A DNA stretch of 64,000 bases from Leptodactylus fallax (GCA_947044405.1 CAMRHE010000055.1:242501-306500), one strand, 5' to 3'; numbered from the stretch's first letter, positions 11,467 to 23,014 are shown. Translations and numbers: made by a program. The notes: a model not told the origin generated them from the letters alone.

Positions 11467-11890
11467 TAAGATAGATACCATAGATATAGCTTCTTGGAGT
11501 AATTTACCTTCTGCATTCCATTGGTACAATAATATAGGGGCAGACTGAGAGTTGTCCATGTGTCTATTGCGGTTGATTTTATTATGTATTCAATATTTAA
11601 ATGAATATACATAAAATTAATATTTTTTTTATATGAGATAAAGCTCCAGTGTTTTCTTTAATAGTATAGTGGGAGTATCTCCTTGTTAGCCATTTATTAG
11701 TAGTAATACAGCTTTATACAGTGGTGTATAAAGTTGCAAACCTCTTATTTTCTCTTGGTTTGTACTCTAGTTGACTGAATATACATGTCCCTTCTTGTCA
11801 ATGTCTTCAAGACCATGCTGAAGAAGGCACGTATCATCTAAAACATGCTGAAAGACAAGGATGGTCATAATAGACAGACCAGCCCACATT

Positions 11891-11946
<56 letters not shown>

Positions 11947-12120
11947 GCATATATATATATTGTTTACAAGTCAGAATTGCTCTGATTTGTCATATTTAAG
12001 TGAATCTATCACCAGAAAACAACCTATTGTTTCGATCCAGTCTTTATGTTAAAAAGTCATTGATGTTTGCATTTATATTGTCCATGGGATAGGTGATGTC
12101 AAGCAGAACTATCAATATAA
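11467..12120. repeat. Gene-free DNA with an AT microsatellite
   Basis: A run of about 25 TA repeats lies at 11893-11943 and continues as a short CATATAT stretch to 11960. No gene is seen. The sequence around 11760-11850 (CATGCTGAAGAAGGCAC) resembles the 3' end of Penelope elements but is too short to be sure. Confidence 0.7.
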
Positions 12121-12124
12121 GGAG

Positions 12125-12330
12125 TACACGGCTAAGGCTAGGTTCACATCTGCGCCCCGCTCTCCATCGCTCGGGAGCCGGACCACTAAAGCAGCAGTTA
12201 CCCGCAGACCCCATAGACTAAAACACAGGCCGCCGGGTGTCCACCATTTTTATACCGAAACTGCGCAGGACTTTTCTCTCCGCCGATTTCTGGAGCGGAG
12301 TCTCCAACGGAGATGTGAACCTCAAGCAGT
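12125..12330. repeat. Repeat of the GCTAGGTTCACA family
   Basis: It begins GGCTAGGTTCACATCTGCGCC and ends with the inverted GATGTGAACC. The inner part includes ACCCCATAGACTA and the GGAGCGGAGTCTCC stretch. Related copies lie at about 13855-14085, 31115-31215, 40393-40650 and 52597-52705. The inverted ends suggest a non-autonomous DNA transposon. Confidence 0.55.
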
Positions 12331-12725
12331 AAATATTAGAGCAGTTCATATATAAGGAATGTGAAAGTTTTATTGTCCTCTGATGGATATGGATATATGA
12401 CGCCTCCACCAGGGCTAAGGACACATTCCTGTGATATAGAATGACGTAAATCCATGTGACACATTCATTGCTGTTCTGAGCGTGACAAAGGTCATGGGTT
12501 TGTACTTCCAGACTATCCCGGATCTTTTAATACTTCACTATTTTCATGTTTATCATGTTGTGGTCAAAGCTACAAAATGTTTGGGCACAGAGAGATCTTT
12601 CCTCTGCTCTTTTATTGTATGATGATGTGAATTCATCCTCATTCCAAGATTCTGCACAGTTTCTCCTACATATTGACCACCAGTAGGACATTTAGTACAT
12701 ATAAGTACCAAAGTCCCTGTTTTGT
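12330..12725 (-). pseudogene. Penelope-like element fragment with GIY-YIG endonuclease part
   Basis: On the minus strand near 12625-12720 a frame reads VLICTKCPTGGQYVGETV, followed by an arginine/histidine region MRMNSHHHTI. This is the GIY-YIG endonuclease fold used by Penelope-like retroelements, with the YVG core and a CX2C pair. Downstream the sequence matches, in the opposite orientation, the fragment at about 14.9-15.2 kb. Stops appear soon after the domain, so the fragment is dead. Confidence 0.75.
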
Positions 12726-12779
12726 TTTGTACTGTAACAGCCCAAATCTTAGTATTACGATGGCTCTGGCAATTTGATC

Positions 12780-13165
12780 TTCAATAGAGAAGGGTGAAGA
12801 TTGGTTTCCGGTTCAGATGACTTGGCCAAAAGATATGCTTCAGGCTGAACTTGTTTGTATAGAAGTGGAAGTGAAATTATTATACTTTGGGGTCTCTGCA
12901 GCCTGTGATTAGGTCTCATGCGTGACCCCCAGGAGCCCAGAAGAGGACCCAGAGAAAGTACTGAATGCCAGGAGGATGCCCCGAAGAGATAAGGGGAGTA
13001 TAACTTTTTGTTATTTTTTACACCTCCCCTGGACCTCCATCTTTTATTCTCTGGGGTCTGAAGAGAATAGAATCATTTCACTTCCGGTTTGCAGGTGACA
13101 AAACCCCAAACTTTCAGGTCGAACCTGAAACTTTTGGAACCGGTTCACTCATCTCTAGCCTTTAA
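12780..13165. repeat. Palindromic repeat of the TCTGGGGTCTGAAG family
   Basis: The unit includes CTTCAGGCTGAACTTGTTTG at one side and CAGGTCGAACCTGAAAC at the other, with CTCTGGGGTCTGAAGAG and CACCTCCCCTGGACC inside. Related units lie at about 16005-16450 and 37555-38060. No coding capacity is seen. Confidence 0.5.
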
Positions 13166-13854
13166 TTGTTCGTGCATGGGATCCCTGCTTCCAAAATGTC
13201 TTTATGAGGCCACTAAGATGTTTGTATCTACAGGGTCAAAACATATGCGGAAGTCTTTGATCACATGACTGTAGACAATGGGATTTTTTATTGGCTTCAG
13301 ATGAAAACCGTTCCATTTGAGATATGTTAGGAAGTCAACTAGATTACGACACAGTGATGTCTCAGTTTTACTGTCTTATATTTTTTATGATGGTGCCTGG
13401 AAAGTTTATTTCTATAAAAGGAGTAGTTGAGTGTCAGGTAATGTTTTCAGCTGTTGTTCAGACTCAGTTCAGATGATTAAGATATCGCAAAATAATCGAC
13501 TTCCCTGGACTTTGGTATCAGCACAGTAATTTCCCCCCTCATTTGCATACAAATAATGCAACAATTTACGTGAAAATGGGGCTCCAAAGCTGAATAACAC
13601 AGGCCGATTTGTAAACTGTAGAATCACCTTTACAAGGAACTGGGGTTAGACAGACTTTTTTTTTTTAAAAGGCATGTGTCACCATTTTTTTATATTATTT
13701 TTTTCAAACCAGATATAAAATCTCTCTCTTTTTTTCTAATATTTTTTTTTTTTTAATTTTTAAATTTTATTGAAGAATTTTTAATTCTATTTTTGGTACA
13801 TGATTATGTGGGCCATCAGGCATGAGTTTCTCTTCTGCTCTCTTAATAGTATTT
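13166..13854. other. Unassigned DNA with T-rich tracts
   Basis: No gene or structured repeat is recognised. Several T-rich tracts lie at 13660-13790. Confidence 0.5.
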
Positions 13855-14085
13855 ACGCTAGGTTCACACTAGCGTTCAGGTTTCCATTGTTCCAGTCCGC
13901 TTAGAGACCCGAACAACAGAAACCCTATCCGCTTTAAAAGTGTTTACCTGGGGAAACCTGCAGACACCATATACTCTAATGGGGTCCACTAGGATTCCAT
14001 CCGAAATTAGCAGAGAGAAAAGTTCTGTTTGCATATTTTAAGTGAAATGAGGGAGAGAGTCCCCGTACGGTCACCCAACCTTTAA
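13855..14085. repeat. Repeat of the GCTAGGTTCACA family
   Basis: It begins GCTAGGTTCACACTAGCG and runs through CCCTATCCGCTTTAAAAG, ACCTGCAGACACC and GCATATTTTAAG. The copy at 40393-40650 matches it closely over most of its length, which defines the unit. Confidence 0.6.
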
Positions 14086-14185
14086 TCCATTCTGGTGTGT
14101 AATATTGGAATACAAAAGATTCTACCTTCCTGATATCTAGGATGTGTCCCTTTGGAAAGGGACCTATTGTTCATAGTTTATTTAT

Positions 14186-14510
14186 TTAAAGGGAGTCTAT
14201 TATTATGGCGAAGCCTATTAAGCCAGCAACACAGTTAGATAGGTCAGGCTCACCTGTAACGCCTTTTTCCCCATGAAAATTTGCACCTCTGTTGCTGAGA
14301 TATTAATTTATTTCACATTATGCAAATGAGCAGGTCTGGAGCACTGAGGAATCTAAACTGTTCTAAGATACTGGTGCAAGCTCACAAACACAGGGTCAGG
14401 CAAGATGTTACCATCGCTCACTGGTCTTGTCACTCTAAACAGAAAGAGGGGAAGGAGGGCATAGTAGGGTAGTGTGGAGTGCATCAAATTGGAGCAACAC
14501 CCCGGTGACA
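14186..14510. repeat. TTAAAGGGAGTC-type element, copy 1
   Basis: It starts TTTAAAGGGAGTCTATTA and carries AACACAGTTAGATAGGTC, CTTTTTCCCCATGAAAAT and TTTCACATTATGCAAATGAG. The same order, reversed, is seen at about 59605-60003. The AGGGAGTC end next to TTAA links it to the TTAA foldback group. Confidence 0.55.
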
Positions 14511-14514
14511 GACC

Positions 14515-14712
14515 CCTTTTTTTTTTTTTTTTGTAGATTTTTCTGCATTTTTTGAGCCAAAGCCAATAATGGCTACAAAATGAATGGGAAATATATAGGA
14601 AGCTCTCATACTTCTACCTTCTGCTCCATCCACTTCTGGTGTTGGCTAAAAAAAAAGCAGCAAAATCTGCAACAAAAAACTCTGCGTTTCTGTCGCCTTA
14701 AGGTGTGTTGTG
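14515..14712. repeat. Palindromic TTTTTTGAGCCAAAGCCA repeat
   Basis: It carries TTTTTTGAGCCAAAGCCA and the inverted GGCTAAAAAAAAAGCAGC, with GGAAGCTCTCATACTTC between them. The most complete copy of this family is at 29905-30127, and a partial one lies at 38165-38330. Confidence 0.6.
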
Positions 14713-14879
14713 CCTTGAAAGTAGTTGTGTATATTCTTCACCAATGTTTAAGAACACCTTCTATACATCCAGAAATGCGCTCAGTGACAGGCCCCACACA
14801 TGAAATTGGTCTGCTTGGATCCCTATGCTTGTATACTCTGGGAAGTATGTAAAATGTCCCAATACTTGCACTTTTGGGT

Positions 14880-15430
14880 ATTAAGTCTTGCTAAAACATT
14901 TTTGTATCTCTGACCAGAACATGATGGACATGAAAATATTGATCTTAAAAGGGAACATCAAGTCTCAGAGAGGTAGGAGGGTCTGGGAAGACAAACTCCT
15001 GGCAACCTTTGACACACTCAGAACAGGGATGAATGTGTCTCATGGATTTACGTCTTTCTGCATCACTTAAGACGTGTGTCCTTAGATCTGGTGAGGGCAT
15101 CACAACCATGGACCAGATCTCCATTAGAGGACAATAAAACATTCACACTCCTTATCTATGATCTGCTCCAATATTTACTGCTTTCTCCATTTACTCTTCT
15201 CCTTATATTGATAGTTCTGTTTTACGTCACTTGTCTTATTTACTACTCTCTTCTTATGTCCTTATGTGCATAAGTACTCTTCAGCTATTGTGTATACCAT
15301 GCCCGATGAAGAGACCTAAGTAGCCTCGAAAGCTTTCTATAAGTCATCATCTTTTACCTATTAAGAGGTATCAACTCCTGAAGGCTTTCAGTTTTTATCT
15401 TTTATATCACCTGGCTAATGCAGAACAAAT
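14880..15430 (+). pseudogene. Penelope-like element fragment, C-terminal end and 3' region
   Basis: The part at 14905-15180 matches, in reverse, the minus-strand fragment at 12330-12560 (shared stretches: ACATGATGGACATGAAAATA, ATGAATGTGTCTCATGGATT, TTAGAGGACAATAAAAC). The end at 15295-15420 has GCCCGATGAAGAGACCTAAG, TCTCGAAAGCTTT-like and CTATTAAGAGGTATCAACTC patterns typical of Penelope 3' ends, as I recall them. No intact frame remains. Confidence 0.6.
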
Positions 15431-15444
15431 ATATATTTTTTCCA

Positions 15445-15905
15445 TATACACTCATTGACAAAAATGAGCGAAAGGCGAAGTTTATTGGGGAAAATGTATA
15501 ATTGAAAGGAGGTTCTAGGACCCTGTTCAGCTGTCTCTGAATGCAAGATTCCACATGGTATAGTGTAGCACAATTGCCCACATAGGCTGCTGACGCTGGC
15601 ATCCCTGCTGGTTCCATAAATGCTTGTGGTTGATGACTGATCAAAAGATTCTCTTCACTCATGGTCTGTCTGGGCCCCCCAGAGCCTATGTTTTCCGTGT
15701 GTGCATGCCCTCATGTAACCACTGCTGCCAACAATTACAAACATCTCGGTCAGAATGACCTAGATGTTGGGAAATTTGTTGAAACATCCAACCCGCTTCT
15801 CCCAGTCCAATGACGTCCCCTCTTAGTCTGTCAACTAAGCAAGATGGCTGTGAGTGAGCAGTAAAGGTACTGTATGTCTACCAGTCAACAATCACTCACC
15901 AAGAG
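15445..15905 (-). pseudogene. Internally deleted Tc1-like element remnant
   Basis: On the minus strand the first part (about 15700-15850) encodes a helix-turn-helix start, with GDVIGLGEAGWMFQQISQHL and then CNCWQQWLHEG. This is the N-terminal pattern of a Tc1 subfamily. It then jumps to the C-terminal end (ATLYHVESCIQRQLNRVLEP, 15495-15580). The middle with the catalytic residues is missing. The last 100 bases match the end of the fragment at 31.6-32.2 kb (shared CCAATAAACTTC stretch), so the two belong to one family. Confidence 0.7.
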
Positions 15906-16004
15906 ATGCACTACCCAAAAGTAGCCTCTGGGAGCCTTTTTATGCCCTTTTGTGGTAAGACCAAGTGTCAAATCAGACCACACTTGTAATCATTTACATG
16001 AGAC

Positions 16005-16450
16005 TAGAGATGGATGAACTTCTCAAGATTTGTTTAGTTTTAGGTGTCTCAGGTTCCAGATTAGTTTCGAGTTGAACAAGTTTGGATAGATCCAGAAGTG
16101 AAATAATTATACTCTGGGATCACTTCACACTCCAGAGTATAATAGGTGGAGACGCTCTCCTGGCGATGTCATAACACTCGGCGTGCACATGTGACCACTG
16201 GTGGCCCAATCACAGGCCTCAGCAGTGACTCCGGGCACATGACATCACAACGAGAATGCTGGATGCTGCGAGGAGACCCAAAAGAGGTATGGGAAAGTGG
16301 AGTAGAAATGTTTTTTTATTTCTTTACACCTCCATAGAGACCACGGAGTACAATAATTTACTGTAATGCATGGCACGAATCTCCATTTGTTTGGTTTCTT
16401 TGAAAAAGAACAATTCAGAATTTTTGGGTCAAACCTGGCTCGGAACAAAG
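16005..16450. repeat. Palindromic repeat related to 12780-13165
   Basis: The unit includes TACTCTGGGATCACTTC with the inverted CACTCCAGAGTATAATAG, and it ends in GGGTCAAACCTGGCTCGG. The layout resembles the copies near 12.8 and 37.6 kb. No coding capacity is seen. Confidence 0.45.
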
Positions 16451-16866
16451 CAGTTTGCCCACTTGTGTGGATGAGAGCTTTAGTGCAGCCCTATTGGGAC
16501 TGTGCTATTCTTTATATAAAGTCTATTGTTTAACTACAACAATTGAAAAAAATTCTGTGTCTTCTATATTAGGCACATTGTGAGAACAATTCTTATGTCT
16601 CTGCTCACAAAGCAACATACAGCAACTTCTACATGACTACATTCCTGAACCTAATCCAACTCTGTGAAAGACTAGCAAAAGATCCGGCAACATACTGTGT
16701 TGTCCTCTTGTAGTTCACCATGTTATAGGTCTAGGTACAAAGAATATAGTGCAGTGTGGCTAATAGAATCTAGAATAGAATACAGCTAACTAATAGTTAA
16801 TAGTGACACTATGGTCTTAATGCATATACACATTAGATGTATGTTAGTCAGGGAAGGCCATCTAGT
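16451..16866. other. Unassigned DNA
   Basis: No gene, repeat or regulatory motif is recognised between the palindromic repeat and the hAT-like element. Confidence 0.4.
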
Positions 16867-16874
16867 GTGTATGG

Positions 16875-17032
16875 CAGGGGTAGGCAACCTTCGGCACGCC
16901 AGCTGTTGTAACACTACAACTCCCAGCATGCACACTTGCTCTGCTGTTCTTGGAACTCCCATGGAAGTGAATGGAGCATGTTGGGAGTTGTGGTTTCACA
17001 GCAGCTGGAATGCCTAAGGTTGCTGACCCCTG
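16875..17032. mobile_element. 158-bp hAT-like element, copy 1
   Basis: The unit starts CAGGGGTAGGCAACCTTCGG and ends with the inverted ACCCCTG; almost the whole 158 bp is a palindrome around CATGGAAGTGAATGG. The flanks GTGTATGG and GTGCGTAG look like an 8-bp target duplication with two changes. CAGGGG ends and 8-bp duplications are typical of hAT elements. Two further copies of exactly 158 bp lie at 21580 and 50722. Confidence 0.85.
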
Positions 17033-17099
17033 GTGCGTAGGGTCTCCTTAACTCTTCCCAGATGTTAGGGGAGATAAAGACAAGGCAATTGGATCTCAA

Positions 17100-17270
17100 C
17101 TTATGTTCATGGGGATAGTAGTATAATGTTGTACCGTGTTAGCCATTGAAAGTAGTGGAAGAATGAAGTAATCAGGCCATACTTTTAAGAGGCTGAGTAC
17201 CATCAAATATACTCAATTATCCTCTAAAAGGTATTGCCTGATTACTTCACTCTTCCACTATGTTCATGGA
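17100..17270. repeat. Head-to-head Penelope-type termini
   Basis: The sequence AAGTAATCAGGCCATACTTT, then AGAGG, meets its inverted form CCTCTAAAAGGTATTGCCTG at about 17155-17262, with ATACTCAATTA between them. The same words occur in the Penelope fragment at 57.8 kb. The stretch just before reads TGTACCGTGTTAGCCATTG, also common in these ends. Confidence 0.5.
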
Positions 17271-19604
17271 AGACAAGTCAGGGTATATCCCCCCTCTCCT
17301 ATTCATTACACATGCACTTTTCGGCTGCGGAGAGCCAGTACACCTCACACTACTGCACATGCAATGGATGGTGCCGGAGGAGGCTTGTCATGATTTACTT
17401 GACATGTATGGATTTATACAGGGGTAAGGAGCTGGCAGCGTTATAGGGACTCTATAAATCTCTATCTTTGCTGTCATCGGGTGTGAAAAGTGCAACTACT
17501 ATATCAAACATATCTGCACATTCTAGTGGAAATTCCCTCCATGATAACAGCGAACAGTATATTGTACGTGACTATTTGGCACGTGTAGTTCAACTGCACA
17601 AAAATGACAAATACGTTCTATTTTCAATGTCCCTTTACTTCTGAATTCTCCCTACGAGTAGATGCGTTCCTTGAAATGTTTACGTGGTTTCTTTAAGCAA
17701 TGGCCCTGCATTGTGAATAATATCCTCAGGGAACATAGCAGCTGCTTCAGAGATGTCACCGCCTGTCCCTGGGGTCACAAATGGCTGCCTTAAATGCCAC
17801 ATAACAACAGGGCCCAATAAGAGGTCGCACATGGTAAACAGTAAAGGACTGGATCAATAAGGAAACTATCAGAGCAAGGCTTGTGTAAATACCGGCAGAA
17901 ATACACATTATTGTCATTTATGTAATGGCACACTTTGTTCCTTAAAGGGGTTGTAGCAGAATAAGAATGGGGTTGTGGCAGAAAGTCCGCAGAGGAAAAC
18001 TCTGAAGACTTTCTGTGAAAAACGCAGCGGAAAAAAACACCATGCGTTGCTGCCACGATGCGTTTTTTGGCTGCAGCTCACTACCTGAGGCCTTAGCCTG
18101 AAAGGGGTATTCAAAGGGTAAAAAGCAATATCTAATATAAGTACATAAGGGGTACAATTTAGACAATTTAGTATATTAGACTATATTTTTAATCGTTGTA
18201 ATCCTATTAAAACTTATGTTACAAATCGCTGCAGAGATAGGAATACCTGCTCCCAAATCCTGGCCTCTAGGGTGGAACAGCAGAGCAGTGCACATCTATG
18301 CTGTCCCTGGAACTAACATAGCGTAGGTAAATGTGCAACACTGTTTCCGTAACTCTCATTTCACTCTGCTTCTGTAACTGGGAAGCTGCAGAAATATGTA
18401 ATACTGTTTCCATAACTCCTATTCTCTTTATGGGGGTTACAACCCCTTGTTTGTGCCAAAGAGGCACCACTTTTCTCTTTTAGCACCCCACTAAAAAAAA
18501 GTGGCTATAGCAGGGATCAAGGTAGCTTAGGATGGCGATGCCTTGGCCTGTCCAATTACTATAAATCACACCAGAAAAGTGGTATGACTTATAATAATAA
18601 CAATACATTTTATTTATATAGCGCCAACATATTCCACAGCACTGTACAATACCTGCAATGTACACCAGTGCCTGACTATAGCACGAGAAGTGCTCCAGAG
18701 CCGGTGCATCCCGCATCAGCGGGGGAATGGACTTCTAAGAATTCCACCGATCATATATAACGGAATGTTATAAACAGACATGATGTTCATATACAAAATC
18801 CTAATCCAAGTGGAAATTCCACTAGTGCATATTTCCACTAGATAAATGCAGAATAAAGATACATTTGATAAATTGTTCTCTTATTACATTTGCATATTTA
18901 TAAATGATTTCAGCGATATTTGAAAGCCCTGTTATAGGAAATATGTGGATGGCAGCATTTATCTGTGTGTGTGCGGGTTGCAGCAGTATGTCTCCAGAGC
19001 AATCTGTCATATCCAGAACTGCAAGCACAATGTATCAGGGTGCAGCATGTAATTGCACCATAATAGCTGTGTCTTCCTATCTCCGGCAAGCTCTCGTGAT
19101 GCAGCCATTATGTTCATCTTCTCAGTTACATTAAGCTAAGTGGGTATTCTAATAATAGAACATGACAAAGTGATTTTGGATGAAACTATAGCTATTTTCC
19201 GTGGACAAGAGAAAGCATCTTAACACTGACTTAAAAACTGTCAGTGCAAAGTTATTTTTGTCATAGTTCATCCCGGCAGGGCAGATTGCTGCTTTTTGGC
19301 ACAAGTGACGGTGCAGATAGAGCAGAATGCTGCCCATGATTTACTTTGTCTCCATTATATCACCCAAAATCCATTAACATTAGTCATAAGGAATATAGAT
19401 AATACCGAACCATAATACCGAGCTGTTGATATAGTAAGTCATTGTTTTGATACACTACAGCCTCAGCGTCTTTCTTGTTCTGTGGCTTTTCACCATTTTA
19501 CTACTTTTTATCTATATATTTTAGGACTAATGTTTAAAAGATTCACATTTCTATTATGGATTTTGAGTGTCATTTTGGTGATTTGCTGATAGGGGCAGAC
19601 ACAT
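17271..19604. other. Gene-free DNA with small repeat pieces
   Basis: No exon is supported. A GCAGCGGAAAAA-type repeat piece lies at about 17985-18100. A LINE-type tail in minus orientation (ATAATAACAATACATTTTAT, TATAGCGCCAACATATTCC) lies at about 18592-18665. The remainder shows nothing I can name. Confidence 0.5.
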
Positions 19605-20100
19605 TGGGGCACATTTATCAACACCATCAAACTTTGCGCTCCCGTTCATAGTTTCAGACATATTTATGAATCTATCATACCGACCTTCATAAATCTGTAG
19701 TATTTCTAGAAGCTCCAAAATTTTGACTCAAATACCATCCGACTTTAAGTGTTGAGTTTCACCACGGTACAAATATTGGGCGCAAAACGTCTAGACATAT
19801 ACTTTGCTTGCACACTGTAAGGAACAAATATTTGGCACACACATCAAAAACACAATTTTTGGCACAAAATAAACACAGACAAATCATCACTTGCTTACTG
19901 AGGAGACAAATATGTGGCTCATGATGGGAATTTATGGCGCTCAAAGTAAATTGTAGTAAGTTTACACCATTTTAAACTTGGTCTACTTGGCACAAGAAAA
20001 TCTGCACCATATTTGTTCTGTTCTGTCTCATAAATGTGTCGTAAAGTTACACTTCTGAACCGCACCCATTATAAACCACACCCATTATAAACCACGCCCA
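19605..20100. repeat. Repeat with CACATTTATCAA and CATAAATGTG ends
   Basis: It starts TTGGGGCACATTTATCAAC and ends near CTCATAAATGTGTCGTAAAG at about 20050. The inverted ends with an AT-rich inside match the style of the insertion at 34167-34621 and of the piece at 25760-26095. Confidence 0.45.
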
Positions 20101-20145
20101 TTCTGTGCACATTTTTCTGTGTTGAGCCTGGCTCTTTATGGCCAC

Positions 20146-20900
20146 CACACAGTATAATGCTCCCCAGTGGTCCCCACACAGTATAATGCTACTTAGTGGA
20201 CTCCACACAGTATAATGCTCCTTAGTGGTCCCCACACAGTATAATGCTCCTTAGTGGTCCCCACACAGTATAATGCTCCTTAGTGGACTCCACACAGTAT
20301 AATGCTCCCCAGTGGTCCCCACACAGTATAATGCTACTTAGTGGACTCCACACAGTATAATGCTCCTTAGTGGTCCCCACACAGCATAATGCTCCTTAAT
20401 GGACTCCACACAGTATAATGCTCCTTAGTGGACTCCACACAGTATAATGCTCCTTAGTGGTACCCACACAGTATAATGCTCCTTAGTGGTCCCCACACAG
20501 TATAATGCTACTTAGTGGACTCCACACAGTATAATGCTTCTTAGTGGTCCCCACACAGTATAATGCTCCCCAGTGGTCCCCACACAGTATAATGCTACTT
20601 AGTGGACTCCACACAGTATAATGCTCCTTAGTGGTCCCCACACAGTATAATGCTCCTTAGTGGTCCCCACACAGTATAATGCTCCTTAGTGGTCCCCACA
20701 CAGTATAATGCTCCTTAGTGGTCCCCACACAGTATAATGCTCCTTAGTGGACTCCACACAGTATAATGCTCCCCAGTGGTCCCCACACAGTATAATGCTC
20801 CTTAGTGGTCCCCACACAATATAATGCTCCTTAGTGGTCCCCACACAATATAATGCTCCCTAGTGGTCCCCATACAGTATAAAGCTTCCTTAGTGACCCC
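20146..20900. repeat. 29-bp minisatellite, about 26 copies
   Basis: The unit is CACACAGTATAATGCTCC plus TTAGTGGTCCC, repeated about 26 times with a strict 29-bp period. Two main variants alternate: the join reads either TGGTCCC or TGGACTC, and the centre either GCTCC or GCTAC. A GCTCCCCAGTGG unit followed by a GCTACTTAGTGGACTC unit recurs near 20159, 20304 and 20565, which suggests a higher-order repeat. The last units are degenerate. Confidence 0.97.
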
Positions 20901-21579
20901 CATATGGAAGTTATGCTATAGAAAAAATAAAAAAAAAAATATTCCCACTGAGCTCTCTGTAGCTCTCCACCTGCATATCTGTTTTTTGACTTGCTGCAGC
21001 AGGCTTGTGCCAGGCTGCAGGCAGCATGAGTTGCAGCCTGAATGGTGGAGCAAGAAGCTGTCGGCTTCCAGCTTCACCATTATATTCAATTCTGTCTGTG
21101 TCATGAAGATGCAGAAAGAGTTGACAGCAAGACAGGATGCCATCTTGCCACAAGAGTTTACCCACGTTTGCAATGGCTGGTCCAGGGTAATGAATCATGT
21201 TAAAATATTGGGGGTTTAGGTTATTTAATGGGTCATTTACAACAACCCTGGTAGTTTAGGTACTTAAAGAATCAATGCCAATATTCTTGGTGGCCTAGAA
21301 TTATAAAGGGATCAATGCCACCATCCATTGTGGTCTAGGACAGTAAAGGGATCAGTGCAGAGGCATATCTGGGGGGCAACAGGGGTACGTTCCCCAAGTG
21401 CTGGTTGGCAGGGGGGCACCAACAAGCCACTAAAATATATTTAGATGTAGAATAAGGGAAGTAAACTGAACTTTTGCCTCGGGTAAAGGAAAGCCTAGCT
21501 ACAAATCTGATCAACGCATACATCCATAGTGTTCTAGGGAAGAAAATGGGCAAATATGAGCATTCCCATTGGTCTAGGG
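20901..21579. other. Unassigned DNA
   Basis: No gene is seen. The stretch TTAAAGGGATCAATGCCA and its variants recur at about 21266, 21303 and 21346, a weak local repetition. A partial hAT-like word GCAGAGGCATATCTGGGG occurs at 21358. Confidence 0.4.
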
Positions 21580-21737
21580 CAGGGGTTGGCAACCTTTGGC
21601 ACTCCAGCTGCTGGGAAACTACAACTCCCAACATGCTCCACTCAATTCCATTGGAGTTCCAAGACCAGCAGAGAAAGTATGCATGCTGGGAGTTGTAGTT
21701 TTACAACAGCTGGAGTGCCGAAGGTTGCCTACCCCTG
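21580..21737. mobile_element. 158-bp hAT-like element, copy 2
   Basis: It starts CAGGGGTTGGCAACC and ends GGTTGCCTACCCCTG, and has the same length and arms as the copies at 16875 and 50722. Both flanks read GTCTAGGG (21572-21579 and 21738-21745), a perfect 8-bp target duplication. Confidence 0.93.
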
Positions 21738-21745
21738 GTCTAGGG

Positions 21746-22439
21746 GTTTGGGATTAGTTTCACAGCGACACAACTTTAATAGCACAGTGTCAGGGGGCTG
21801 TAAAAACCGGTCCTGACTAGTCCTGCTCATAGCTGAAAGGTAGATACAATTATATCCCGTCTAGACAATCCTCTGTAAACAAGACAGACTAGACTCCAGC
21901 CTGATACAATTTACCTTCATTGACAAATTGTTTCAGGATGGGAGAGAAATGTGGATGAATCAGCCATAAGCTGTATTATATCTGCATGGTTTCCATCCTC
22001 TGTCAGTCAATGTTCTTTCACTGCGATGAGGAATTTGAAGTGGACGCAAGAGATCATTCTGACATTTTAGGAAATTCGCGATGGTGGAGACTTCACAACG
22101 AACACTATGCACTTGAGCCGCATGTGATATGTATAATGGCTTATTTCTGTGACTTGTGCAGTATTTCTCACCTTAGATGTTTGCACCATTATTATATTAT
22201 ACAGTTTACAACCAAACAGCATGGAGATATTGTAAATTCTTTGATGAAGAACTTCACCTGGTACTGAATTATATGGCTGTAACGTACATTGAAAGAGCTT
22301 ATCCTATTATATTACAAGTTCTGAACAATATTACAAGGACACCGGAAACTTTTAGGATTTCATGTTTCAGTGTGATGAGATGACCTGTGCAAAAATCTAT
22401 TCCACATACTGCCCTCTGGTGGTCAAATCGTTTTGAGCT
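21746..22439. other. Unassigned DNA
   Basis: No gene or repeat is recognised. Confidence 0.4.
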
Positions 22440-22800
22440 TTCATAGTCTTTGTTTAAATCGGAAATGACACAATTATTGCGGGTATGATATCTTTCTTGG
22501 AATACTACATTTGCAGCTTTTTCAGCAGACGGCTCCTTCTTCAGGCTTTGACTGAGAAAAGAGCACAACATATAGAAGATTCTGCACAAAGACAAGTAGG
22601 TTGTGAGGTGATAGATTAGTAATATAAGCCGGGGCAATAAAACTGAGGTTATGGGGTGAGGACTTGAATGTAAGGGATATGGAGTCAGTTTTATAGGGGT
22701 GTGAAGCGGGTCCATGTAAGGGCTCATAAATCCAGGTATTACATTGAGTCCTTTTGTCAATGACTGGAATCTTATCATCGCCTTTAATTTCCAAATGGAT
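22440..22800 (-). pseudogene. Penelope-like element fragment, C-terminal end and 3' region
   Basis: The minus-strand frame at 22522-22794 reads KIPVIDKRTQCNTWIYEP and then NLSFIAPAYITNLSPHN. The plus-strand fragment at 23240-23430 carries the related SIDKRSQSKTWIYD and NLSFIVPAYLTD, so the two are copies of one family lying head to head. The minus strand ends with GCCTGAAGAAGGAGCC near 22525-22545, a common Penelope 3' motif. Stops and frameshifts are present. Confidence 0.65.
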
Positions 22801-22844
22801 CTCTCTGTTATTCTTGAAATGACTCTTCAGTATCAGGACTCAGG

Positions 22845-22930
22845 CTAAGGCCCCAGAAAAGCAATGCAGGAAAAAAACACAGCATCAAAGCATCACGATT
22901 TTTCCTGCAGCACTTTTCACAGAAAGGAAA
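22845..22930. repeat. Short piece of the GCTAAGGCCCC family
   Basis: The words GGCTAAGGCCCCAGAAAAGC, TTTTTCCTGCAGC and TTCACAGAAAGG match the start of the family copies at about 26870, 43510 and 45965. Confidence 0.5.
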
Positions 22931-23014
22931 CCTCTGCCCCTTAATAGCTAGATAGCGCTCCCTGATATTCAGATAGTACCCCTAATAGGAAGGCAGTGCC
23001 CCCTAATAGCATTG

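Noticed and set aside
20146..20900. CRISPR array
   Set aside because: Units are directly adjacent with no unique spacers, and the genome is a vertebrate. It is a minisatellite.
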